A stretch of DNA of 64,000 bases from Adineta steineri. Lineage: Eukaryota > Rotifera > Eurotatoria > Adinetida > Adinetidae. This document shows positions 10,735 to 29,167 of this stretch, piece by piece (positions within the stretch are counted from its first letter, which is position 1; each line of letters begins with the position of its first letter). The stretch is from positions 496,001 to 560,000 of the forward strand of contig CAJNOI010000005.1 of assembly GCA_905250115.1 (NCBI GenBank), given 5' to 3'. The notes under the pieces were generated by a model. It did no database searches. It was given only the letters and a program-made list of their open reading frames with translations, and was not told the origin of the DNA. A program made the translations under genes and the position numbers.

Positions 10735-10965
10735 TATGATTTTTCAGTATTATTATAATATTATATTATTTCAGATTGTTTCATTTTATTTTGTTACTCT
10801 GTTTTATTTTATTATTCTATTTTATGTTATCTTATCGCATTTTATTTTATTGTATTTTAGATTGTTTCATTTTAATTATTATTCTATTGTATTTTATCTT
10901 ATCGCATTTTATTGCATCTTATATTATTGTATTATATGATTCTATGTCATTTTATTTTAGATGAT
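10735..10965 (+). repeat. TTTTA/TTATT low-complexity tract
   Basis: About 230 bp of imperfect five-base units (ATTTT, TATTT, TCTTATCGCATTTTATT) with larger internal duplications; the TCTTATCGCATTTTATT segment occurs at least twice. Open frames across it encode only F/Y/I/L-rich peptides and are not genes. Confidence 0.6.
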
Positions 10966-12082
10966 CTAAAGTAATATATTTATCAAATAGTAAGTACTTG
11001 ATTTAATCCAAATTATATTCTGTTCTCTTTCTCGTAGAGAAGAGTTCAGTAAACGTAAACTGTTTGCTTGCTTGTGTGTCCGCAGGGTCAAAAAAACATC
11101 GAAGACCGATTTTCAGAAAAAGATATTTCTTGAGGTATTTCGATACCGGGAATTCAAATGTGCACCTCATTTGCTCACACTACCGAAGGGGGGAGGGTGA
11201 ATTGGGAGGTGATGCGGACTGATAGAAACTGAGTTTCCAGGTGGGTGTGGGTAGATGTTGGTGGGTGTGAGTTTCTTATTAACTTTGTATGAACCCTGAC
11301 ACTCACCCGCATGCACACTAACACCCACACTCTTGACGTAAATTAATTAAGAAGAACAATTCAAGAGGACAATGAACTGATCAAATTTGTATAATAAATT
11401 TTTCACAAACATTTATTCCTGTTTTATAATTTATAATCGATTGATTTGAGTTATAAAAAGAGAGATTTTTTTTGACTAAACACTGAGAATTATGGTGAGT
11501 ATGATTGATAAGTCTTCTAAATAAATTCTCAGAGACATATAGGAACTAAGAAAATGGAAAAGTTCTTAAAGAAAAACTAAGTACATTGTTTTAATGATCA
11601 CAAGACATATCTCTACTTCAAAAAATATGATATTAATGAGCAAGTATAGATTTTGAATATCGAGAACCATTTTTCGTCAAATTATCTTGATAAAAAACAG
11701 ATTTTATTTCGATATAATTAAGTAATTGTCGTAGAATCAAAATTTAGTTCTTTGATTTTGAATTCATGTCATATTGTATTTGCGTATTACTATTCGAAGA
11801 CAAAAGAATTTTTTAAGAATACAAATAATAGAATAGTTTTCATTGTTTCGTCATGGTGTATCATTGTAAGATGATGATGAATATGAAAATTGGTGTTACT
11901 TCTGAACAAATTGATCTATGATCAGGATGAGTTGAAGATTGTAATAGTTCTCTAGTGAAAGTATTCAAAATTACAGAATTATTATTATAGTTAAATAGTT
12001 TCGTTTCGAATGGATAGAAATTAACTGATTATTAAAAAAATGCGAGCGGACCGGGAAAAAAGTTTTAGGGGAAGGGAAGAAA
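10966..12082. other. Gene-free spacer with telomere-like hairpin (copy 2)
   Basis: No gene is supported. At 11239-11274 are GTGGGTGTGGG and GGTGGGTGTGAG; at 11296-11332 are the inverted CACTCACCCGC and AACACCCACACTC, so about 95 bp can fold back. GTGGGTGTGGG is a nearly perfect double TGTGGG unit. A G-rich patch (GAAGGGGGGAGGG) lies near 11186. The rest is AT-rich. Confidence 0.5.
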
Positions 12083-12147
12083 TTATCCTTCTGAAAAAAT
12101 TTTTACGGGCGAATAAAGTTCTATTTTCCTCTCTAGCCCTGTCGATG

Positions 12148-13315
12148 CTAATGTAGTCGTGACCAACAACATATTCCACAAAGACATAGAATAATCTGGA
12201 AAGGAATAAATATCATCTCAAATAACGACGTTTTGCATTCACCATAAGTATCTCCACAATCATCTATAAAACGATGAATTAATGACATAAAAGATTTCTT
12301 ATGTGACTTACCGGCACAACACCAACTACCTGCCGATGTTGTACATGCACGTCCTAAAATATCGAAAAGATTTGTGTTAAACTTAATTTTTTCAGATAAA
12401 TCTTTGTTGGTATTTAAGTTTTCTATTGAGAATATATAATTTTTCTATTATTTCAAAAAGAATTCGATATTGTTTTTTGTAGATTCGAATACAACAAATT
12501 ATATCATCAATCATTTTTATCTATCAATGAAATAAATTAATTTTTGTATTTAGTTGATTAACATAGGTCATGTGTTATCAAAAATCTCTTATAAATTAAT
12601 AGATTTTTGTTGAACTATTTCATAGTGAGAACTGAATGTAATTTTATGTATTACTTCTTCTCAAATGTGATTTTATAAAATTGTTTAAAAAAATCTGATC
12701 TTCGTTGAAATAATGTTCATCAAAACGAAACTTTGACACCTGATATTTCTAATACAAATCTAACTTTAAATTGATACTTGATATTAAATTTAACATTAGC
12801 TAGACTATTTCACAAGTATTTAAACTCGTTTTATGAATATAATTCTTCTTTTTGATGATTTTTTCAATTAGTTGAATTTCGTCTATTACTTTGTAAATCT
12901 ATACTCGAAATATAAGCTAAAGTCTTAATGTAAATTTTCAAGATCTGTTCATTCATCTAATACTATGATTTTACTCACGTGATAGTTTTCCACCATAACA
13001 ATTTTTGGTCGTGGTCTGTTGTTGACTACTTAAGACAAGATTAGGATATTTTACAGAAGGAATTGAAATATGCTTGAAGTTGCCATAATGAATGTATGGA
13101 GTAGTTGAAGTTGTTGTTTGTGTATTCGAAGAAAATCGTTTGTAGAATATACGGGAATCTGATTGTGATTGTCTAGAACTATGAGAGTTGCGAATATATT
13201 CTAATCGATTTGTTGTTGATAATAATTTTTGAGTAAAAATATTCGAATTAAAATCTTTTGATTGAACAGATAATAAATAAATAAAAATAAAAATAATATT
13301 TAAATAATATCTCAT
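12148..13315 (-). CDS. Small secreted cysteine-rich protein with cystine-knot-like spacing
   Basis: Three exons on the minus strand: 13315-12979, 12353-12312 (42 nt) and 12263-12148, all in phase, giving 164 residues. The start MRYYLNIIFIFIYLLSVQS is a clear signal peptide. A Ser/Thr/Gln-rich linker follows, then six cysteines spaced C-x9-C-x7-CC-x4-C-x6-C, an arrangement like inhibitor-cystine-knot (knottin) modules. Read straight through, the last exon ends in a hydrophobic, Cys-rich tail. A possible 47-nt intron (GTGAAT donor, CCTTTCCAG acceptor) inside it would remove the sixth Cys and give another C-terminus, with a stop at 12083-12085. So the end of the protein is unresolved. Knottin folds serve many roles (protease inhibitors, antimicrobials, ion-channel ligands); nothing here says which. 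Confidence 0.5.
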
Positions 13316-14981
13316 TTTCAGTAAGTATTAAATTGAATATTTTATAATAAATATCATCATCAGATAGTCTAAATTATAAATGATATTGAAGATATATGAA
13401 TGTCTATAGCTTATTATTTTGTCTGAGAACAAATATATGTTTGTGCCAAGGACGAATGATAGGCATCCTTTTGAATAAGACTACTTATATCTATTTTAGT
13501 AATGTGTGATCATTTCTCTGCTATTTTCTATTTTCTCCTTCCTTTTTCTTTCTTGCTCTCTTCTGTTTTTATTCTATTTAGAGGAGATATATAACAAGTT
13601 AGTTGCAGTATAGAGTCAGTAGTTGTAGCAGGTTATAATAAGATGCAAGCAAGACAATCGAGTCTTATTGTTAGAAGGTGAGTTATAGTCTTAGGAAATA
13701 GAAATCGATCAGAGTTGAGACTGAAAAACCAGATATATTCGAAACCTTTGACATACAGAGAAATTGTATATATATAAACAGAGTATAATGTGTATTTATT
13801 GCTTTTATTATTATCGTTATTATTTAATAAGTCATTATGTTTCAGTATTATAAAAACGTTTTACACTACATCTGCTCACATAATTCACAATCAACTTTAT
13901 TTACGAAAGTATGATTAAGAATAAATAAGATAGAAGAAGTTAAATATTTATCTAATCAATGAATCTATTCGATTTTCTCATTTCTTTATAAAATAAAATC
14001 TTGAGAATTGAAAAAGAATATTCAAAATATTAGCCATAAAAGACATTTTCTCCGTAATTCTGCTAAAATTGAATAAATCTATAGTTTATATAAAATTTAT
14101 TTTGCTTTTCAATTTTATTTCAAGTGTTAAGAATATGTATAGCGTTATTATTAAAATACATCTCACAAAGAAAATAATATAAACTAATTATATACATTGT
14201 ATTTTATTTTTATTCGTTTTGAATGTCAATGAAACACCGTTAATTATTATTATGAGTCTTTTTAGAATATTATCTATTGAAAAAGATTGTCAATCTTCTT
14301 AATATAACAAATTCAAATGTCCGAAAAACTATGAATTATTAATATTTATTTTCTCTTTGTCTTAAGATTATCACTTATAGTTAGATTAATTCAATTTGAA
14401 GTTTTTGTTCAAGTATTTTCTAATAGATCCAATCAATCGATATAATTCTCTTTCTATAAGAATATACTTCGAAGACTTAAAGAACAACAAACTATGATGA
14501 CATATTTTTCTCAATTAACCTCTACAATATCTCATCAATATGATTGACCTTTACATATAATATTTTCATGATTAACATTTATCATATTGGTATTGAAAAA
14601 CAGCAGAATATTACGTCAAGACCCATGAAGGATTGTCGTATACGAGAATAGAGAATTAAAGGTAAATAGTTTATTCACACTCTTGAGGGTGGGTGTTCTC
14701 TTGATCTCTAACTCACACTCACGCCCATACCCTCGGTTTCTAGATCTTATTTACATGTCTCTTCAAAGAATAAAATAATAATTTAACTGCAATTATTTTT
14801 TGTGTACGTTCATTTTTCTAGAATCAAAGAGTGAGATATGTAAGTTCTTATCTAGTTTATTGTGGTTTGAAAATTAAAATATGAGCAAGCGTTAATCAAA
14901 CATTTAATTAGATATAAGAAAATCAGGGAGTGTTTGTTTAACCTCGCAAAATATGTCAAAAAATAAAAGTATGTATCATTT
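13316..14981. other. Gene-free spacer with telomere-like hairpin (copy 3)
   Basis: AT-rich, with no supported gene. A short imperfect hairpin lies at 14685-14735: GAGGGTGGGTGTT against CACGCCCATACCCTC. It belongs to the same style as the copies at 7971, 11239, 16633 and 53091. Confidence 0.45.
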
Positions 14982-16364
14982 CTATATATAACCATAATGT
15001 CCACCTTTGTCTTTAGCCGACATTTCTTCTTTTGACATAGACGGCTGGATCTCTTGAATGACCGATAGACTCATTACCGGTTTGTGTCGATTTTCAGTCG
15101 AATAAATACCATGAAACCCTCCGACGATATAACACTGCGTCACCTTGCCACTTTTTTCATCTTCAAGCTTGACCGGAACACGAATATTGGGCAGTTTTAT
15201 ATCATCTGGATCACGAATATCACCTGCCTTTAAACCAAATAACTGTAAGATCCAACCAGTAATCAGTTTTCCGGATCCTCCACCGCCATAATCCAGACCC
15301 ATGTCACGAGTGATGTCACATATTTTGATCCAAAATTCATTATTCACATTACCTTGATAAGTTTGAATAAATTCCTTAAATATGGGTAAAACACCTTCTA
15401 TATAGGTGCGAAATTCGCCGTTACTAAATAATTGTAATTGTTGTGTCTTAGCATAGAGCGACTGCCAGTCTGCAAGAGTACCTATACAAAGACATGATCA
15501 TAAAAATTATCTTATATTCCGTCAATAGAGATATAGATGTTATTAATATAAAAACAATGGGAAAGAATATTTAGGTGCTTTTTTTATTATTGTATAAAGT
15601 TCTGCCAATTATCGTTCTTATTCGATTTCTCTCTAACATATACTGAAATATTAAGTAGGCCCAAGAGATCAAATTTTGATTTTAAATGAAACTTTTAGTT
15701 AAGGTAAATAAAGATAAACTATCTTGAGGGCGATCAAGCGACAGTACTTACCCATAAAATGCACTTGTCGAATTCCACAGATACACATCATTCGATTATA
15801 GTCAAAGTAAGGTTTGAATGCATGCATAATGCATGCCGTTGAAAGGATCGATTCAACTTTGCCTGTAGTTGTAAAATCAGCGGTCAATACACGACACACA
15901 TCACCTTTAGTATTTTTCGCGATCTCCACCTTCATCGCATCAAAAAAGTGATCCCACTGATTTTCACTCTGGAAGTCTTGAACAGTCAATTTTATTTTTC
16001 CTTCTTCATGTTCAACAAAAAGTGAACGGAGTTGCTCAGAGTTTTTATTGACATATTCAGCAAATTTCATGCATACAACCATCCACATATCGTCAGGCGA
16101 TAGAACAATGTCATGATGTTGATTGTAAGCCGAAACAAATGCTTGTAAAACAGCATTCGATGACGTTTCGGTATGCGGTCCATTGGCAATTGTGTATAAG
16201 GACGAATAGTTCTTAAATGATTCGTCAATAATGTCGCGATTTTCCTCGACTTTACCAAGCCAATATCGTTCCACGTACGACTGTGGTTGAACAGAATGAA
16301 ATTTAACCTTAGCTGGCTCAAGCTGAGCATCGATAACGACAGTATGAAAAGACATATTTTTCAA
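14982..16364 (-). CDS. DUF4419 domain protein
   Basis: Two exons on the minus strand, 16364-15752 and 15481-14982, joined in phase 1 over a 270-nt intron; 370 residues. The family signature is visible: a hydrophilic start; N-A-V-L-Q-A-F-V-S-A-Y-N-Q-H-H followed by L-S-P-D-D-M-W-M-V-V (residues ~70-95); a W-D-H-F-F block; T-T-T-G-K-V-E-S-I; the C-G-I-R-x-V-H-F-M-G motif at the exon end; then D-W-Q-S-L continuing in exon 2; and a Gly-rich I-T-G-W-I-L-x-L-F region. These features match the DUF4419 family, common in fungi, protists and some animals, whose biochemical role is unknown. Both ends are present and no break was seen. Confidence 0.85.
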
Positions 16365-19300
16365 TCAAACACAACCAAATGTTACTCTTCTCTTAATGTT
16401 GGTTCTTATTGACAGCAATATCGCATCTATTTTGTAAAATAACACGTCACCGTAATATGATGATTACTCACTCTCTTTCCTTCTCTTCCTACCACGTTTT
16501 ATTTGCATGTTGGGGAGACAAGCATTCTGCAATATACTTTTATTTTTAGAGATATCGACAACAATAATAAAAATAAGTCAATATTGTGCAAATACATACT
16601 GCATCATCATAGTTTCAAACACGAAATTAGTTAAGGGTGTGTGTGCATCTTCATTCAAACCAATCTCAATACCACACCCTAAAAGCATTTGAATTTTTTT
16701 TGTATTTTACATGTATAATGAGTTACAAAATTTAATTCTTCTTTCAACAGATTTGTCGTCACAAATACTATCGTATTTATACAAGTTTTATTTTATAATT
16801 TTTTCAAGAATCTCTTGAGTTAAATAGATAGTATAAATGGTAATTAAAATTAGTCATCTATAAGTGATTGTGTGCATATATATCAACTAGCACACGAAAA
16901 TAATACAAACAATAAAATTTCTAACTAATCGGCAGATTAATAAAGAATAATATTCATATATACTTATTTATAATTATAAGAGATAATTATTTACCATTAA
17001 CAATCAATTCGCTGAAAATAAATCAGAAATATCTATCGTGATGAGATTTAAGGTACCTTTTCAATTTTATAATTATTTCAGATCATAAAATTTGTAGATT
17101 GTTAAAATTTTATGATATTCTTTATGATAGCTTTTATTTCAACATTATTCACAGTGATGATACTCTGATAGACACCTTTGAAAAAAAGAGTAATCTATGA
17201 AAAACCTATTCTTTTTTGATTACTGGAATATTATCATCTGCCAACTGAGTTTTTAGATTTATGTAATAACATATATTGCAATGTTTCCCCAAAAAAATAC
17301 AAGCAACATAGACAATCACATATCATGAATCTTATATGTAATAACAAAGATTGTGTCTTTCCGCGAAAAAGAAAAGATGTTAAAAGAACGTCAATTGTTA
17401 TTAGTCATATATAAACTATTTCTTTTTCATCATTTTATTTGATATTGATAAAAGTACATTTATTTTACCTTTCCAACAAATGTTTTACAGCTGCAAGTGC
17501 AGTTGATGATAGACGGAAAAATAGTATTTGAATTAGTTTTTGTAATGCAATAGTAAATAGCTGTTTGATTTACAAAGAAAACTGTACCACTAGTCAAATC
17601 ATTATTCTAAAGTTTCACAAAAATCTTGTTTAGTCTTTAACTAATATAAAAATCAAGAGGAAGAAGTATAACGACGACAAGAGAAGAAAATTTTTTTTGT
17701 CTTGACTATTTCAACAAAAAACATTTTCTCTCATAATAAAATGATTAAAACACTGGCGAAGACGTAGTAAGTGAAAAACTAAACGTCGTTCTTTGCTTAG
17801 AAAAGGAAAGAGAACAAAAAGAAGAAAGAAAATGGTTCTTGTATCATTTTCCTCGTTAAAATATATTTACAGGCACGATAATAAATAATGAATATTAAAC
17901 TTTAAGGATTTATATTTGATCAAGAAGAGCTTTTCATACATTTAAGTCAAATTGTAATTGATGCTGTTATATTATATGATTTTTTTCAAGTTTTAAATCA
18001 ATATTTTATTATTTATTTTATGTTGATAAAAGATTGAAATTGTTGTATGATATAGTTAAAATAGAAAATTATGAGAATATGATTGACATATTTACTTGTT
18101 TAAGCTTGTAAACTATCACATTTCATTATATAGTTCTTAATTGAAAATTCAATATTGATTCAAGATTTATGATCCTAATATCAATGAAAAAAAAACAAGT
18201 TTTTTCTTTTTTTTTCAGTTAAAATACTACATCTCATAAATTACTTGAGATATGAATATAAATTTATTTTGACACATATTTTTTTCGAAAGTAACTGTTT
18301 GTCTATTTATTTCTGGTACGTTACTCATTTATAAACTTTCTTTTATATTATTATCTCTCATGAGAAAAAGGATGTATTCGTTTCGATTAATCCAAATCAG
18401 ATTTGTCACATCAAAGACATCTGACTTGTGTTTTTTTTACCAGTATTCATGCATACACATGCCGATGCTCATTTGCTTATTTAAACAATTAACGATAGTT
18501 AGAACAGACAGACACAGACAAAGTCCATCTTTGCCGCACATGCAAACCAGACTTTCTCATCAGATTATATTGACTGACACCTTTTTTCTTGGAAATGACA
18601 AAATGCCGACAAACACACACACACACACACATAAATTCTCGATAATAAGCAGGTAAATATCTGTCTATGTGGATGACTGATCAGAGTCAAGTGGATTTAA
18701 GTTTCTCATCATGTGCGAAAATAAAATTAAAATGAATAAAAATATGCATAATCAATTGAGTTGACCGCACATACCGCTATACACTTTGGTGTTGTGTGAG
18801 AGAATATAGTGTGTGCATAATCGAATAGCAATAATCATAGGGTCACTTATTTTGTGAGCATTTATGTTCTGTCGTCTGTATCCACTATCAATCATCATAT
18901 TCTTTTGTTGATCTCGATTACAATGAATAGAAATGAAGGTAAAGTGGCTAAGCTTACCTTCTCGCTCACTTGATTGTCTTTTTCTTTTCTCTTATGATGA
19001 GATCATCAAAACGCGACAATACATACCGGGCGATAATTTTGTTTCTTGACCACACACAAAACACACGATATATAAAAATGCTTTTCATTTACAATCTATG
19101 TACAGATGAATGTATTTAAATATGATATGCTTTATCAATGTACAATATAACAGTGAATAGAATGAAAGAAAGATTGACGAGGATCAAAGTACGTGTCAAT
19201 AGATCATTGGAGGCAAGTGCTTGTTGCAAGAAATGTAAGTGTTAAATTCCATTAAGTCATAGTGTGTGTGCGAAAAACGATCAACACTAAATAAATGATT

Positions 19301-21237
19301 GAATGATATGAAAAATGAAGAATAAATTGTTTTCTTTTCTTTAAATAAGTACTATAACATCAATGATACTTATCAATTATGAAGTTAAGAACTCTTGAAA
19401 ATAAAATAGATATTTATATTTATGCAATATATCAACAGAAATACTTCATTGATCCGGAACGCGTAATTTATACGAATAGAATTTGTATATTTATGGAACA
19501 GATGAAGAGAATGAATGTAAAATATCTCTAAAAAACATGCCGCTTGCCATTGTTTCTTTGTTCTTCTTATTTCTTTTTTTTTAGCATACACGCTGAACAA
19601 ACGAGCTATGTCAAGCAAAAGATTGATGGGTTGTGGAAATTCTCTAGAGAACACAAACGGTGCCGCCGATCAACAAGACTGAAGACAGAAGTTTTTTTTT
19701 TTATTGCTGTTATGACTGCTCTTTGAAAAAAAGAAATGGGCATAAAAGAAAATGAGATTGTTTGACTGTTTTTGAATGAATAAAAAAAAAAAGTTGATGT
19801 TCAATTAATTTATATGTATATCGATTTACCACATGTCAAAAAAAGAAGAATTCACAGATGAGAAAAGAAACAATAGAAGAAATTTTTTTGAATGTGTGAT
19901 AGAATTATTCTTTTGTTACGTCTAGATGTCAAAAATTAAAGAATTATTATCAACTGTCACACACAGATCATCTTCTTTTGATCGTGATATACCATAAGAG
20001 AAGTAGTAGTCAAGTAAACTAGAATGAGCTTTACTTTATGTTCCGACAAATCCAATTTTTTATTTCTTTTTCTTTTTTTTTTATTGAATGTCTCTTTTTT
20101 TTGACATGCCACACGTCACATCATCGTCTACCAATCAATCTTCGTCTAAAATTTGATTGGATGTGACACGCCTTTCTCCTGCCGACGGCAACGTCATTGC
20201 TGCTTTCTTCTCCACCCTCTTCCGTCTAAGTGCCAGTTCATTTCATCATGATTCTAACAGAAACACAAGCGCTCGAGTCCAAGTGTCAGTTGAAGCGTTA
20301 ATTATAATCTCTCGTTCGCTCAGTAATTCTGGTTTTTCTTTCATATAAGAGATCTTTATAGTAGCAAAAAAAAACACAGAATAAGAAAAGAAAAAAATTT
20401 CCAGTAAGACATCACGATGAATTGAGCTACTTCCTCTTTCTCTCTCTCTGTTCTGCATGCGACATAGTGGTTGTAGTACTTTTTATCTCGGCCAATCTCG
20501 AACCTGCGAACGCTTTCTTTCTTGATATATCTCATTGTCGACAATACCCGCCAACACTCGGCTTTTTGCTTGTTCTCACACGCACACATACGCATACACA
20601 TATAATCGCCTATCAACATATAAGTAAAAGAAGAAAATCCTTTTTTTTTGCCTTCGCTTATAACGGGAGAGAAGAAAAAAAAATAAAGAGAGCGAGAGAG
20701 AGAAAGAGCAACTCGCTTGCTGACTGGTCGAGAGTAACCGTTCACATTAAGAGTAATTACAAGTGTTCGCTTGCTTCGTCGTTAGTTTTCTCTCTTTCTG
20801 TGAGCAACAGCCTCCGTTTTTCTCTTTTTTTTTTTCTCGATTTTTTTTCTCTTGTGCATAGAAAGAAGAGAAAGTGCGAAAAGGTGAGACGTTTGCGCTT
20901 ACGGATAAAGATTGACATCCAGAAATCTATCAAATCATACATACATCGATCACGCCACATAGTCCTATTAAATTCGACAGATATAAACCGTATTTATTAC
21001 ACGCTACAATTCGACAAGCACGACGGATATAAATACAAGACAATATAGACATACTTATAATAGATAGATATATTTATATATATATATAAAGAAAAAGAAG
21101 AAAATAAACTGGTCTGTCTTGTTTAATGAATGATGATCTTCATCTATCTATCTATCTTAAACTGTCTTTATATATAACCGCCAAATAAATTAGTCATGTC
21201 GTCTTGAACTCGTCGATTTCAATCAAATAATAGAGTA
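16365..21237. other. Long spacer upstream of the MEIS gene
   Basis: Nearly 4.9 kb without a supported gene. It contains a telomere-like hairpin at 16633-16680 (AAGGGTGTGTGTG against ACCACACCCT), a CA microsatellite at about 18611-18632, another CA-type tract near 20577-20602, and many T/A and CT-rich runs from 20,400 on. The last ~1 kb has CT/GA-rich strands and longer fortuitous frames; it probably holds promoter and 5' untranslated exons of the MEIS gene. I could not place the transcription start. Confidence 0.45.
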
Positions 21238-27912
<6,675 letters not shown>

Positions 27913-29167
27913 ATGAAATTGACAAATAATATAACTTTCATATATATATCGAATGTTTTATTATTTCTCTTTTTCTTGCATTATTTTTTTTCTCCATAAC
28001 CGGTGTTCGTATTTCTATTCTTCTTTTTCTTCTTCTTCTTCTTTATTTCTTTAAGTTTTGATGTCGTTATTTGTGCGCATTTATTGCTTTTTTCGTATAT
28101 TCTTTTTTCTCCTATGTTCAGCAGTTCAACACAAAAAAATAATAATAAGAAAATTAACTCGACAACAAAAGTCACCGATTATGGGTTCTTTATGTTGTAT
28201 GTAAATCTTCTCAAATATATAAAAACAAAAAAGAATTCTAATTATTGAGCGTTTCAGTTTTTTTTGTCTATGTGTCTTGCGTAATGCATATAATTGTCTT
28301 TTTCTTTTTCCTTTCTTTTGTGCTCTCGCTACACATTGATCATTCAACGTTCTAGTTTTTTTTCTTTATTCTTCTTTTTTTGTTTGTCGTCTCGTGGTTT
28401 TTCTTTCTCTTAATGTCCATGACACATGAAATATTGTTTTTTTTCTAAAAAAGAAAGAGCGAACAAAAAAATATGTTTAAATAAATAAAAATTTAAGAAT
28501 AAATCATCGAACAAATAACTTGTTACTAGTACATTGACCCTTCATGTGATAAATTGAACATTAAAGTACGAAAAGTATTATTTAACAGGAACGGCGAAAT
28601 ATATTTTATATGAATTAAACGTTCTCTATGACCCACAGAATTGCCTAGACGGACAAATATAAATTTTCATGAAATCGGCGAAGAACGTCAAGAGAATTTT
28701 TTTTATTAGTAATTACATAAAACTTTATCGACAATGTTTACTTCGGTTGACATATACTATAAATCAAAGATTAGCTATATTTACTATGATAAACTATATA
28801 TGAAATTTCTTAATCAAATATTATTTAGATTCATAAAATTCGATAAAAGCCAGTGATGATTTCTTGTCATTTTAAATACAAAATATGAATATATCAACTA
28901 AGATTTAATCGAAATATTTGTTTACAGGAAGAAATACAATGGTTAGCTTCTTTACTACCCTCGTTTTAGTCTTCTTTGATTGTGTATATATAGATCAGTA
29001 TAACATAGTGTGACGATATATCGATTCTTTCAAATTGTTTTCACTTGGATATATATAAATATATAAAGGAAAAGAAGAATAGAATAGAAAACAATAGAAT
29101 GTTATAGAAAAGAATTATATATAAAATGTATCTATCGATTTAAGATCAATACATAATATTTCAAATA
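27913..29167. other. Spacer between MEIS and NOX5
   Basis: Begins with the MEIS 3' untranslated region, T-rich and CT-rich to about 28,440. AATAAA-like sequences at about 28480-28500 are candidates for its polyadenylation signal. The rest is AT-rich and probably includes the NOX5 promoter; no separate gene seen. Confidence 0.45.

Noticed and set aside
10694-10964. Two overlapping F/Y/I-rich plus-strand frames
   Set aside because: They lie in the TTTTA low-complexity tract and have no gene-like composition.
18360-18656. 98-codon plus-strand frame ending in a CA microsatellite
   Set aside because: Low-complexity composition and no recognisable domain or splice context.
20422-21048. 208-codon plus-strand frame upstream of MEIS
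   Set aside because: Composition follows CT/GA-rich noncoding DNA; no domain, and it fits a 5' leader better than a gene.
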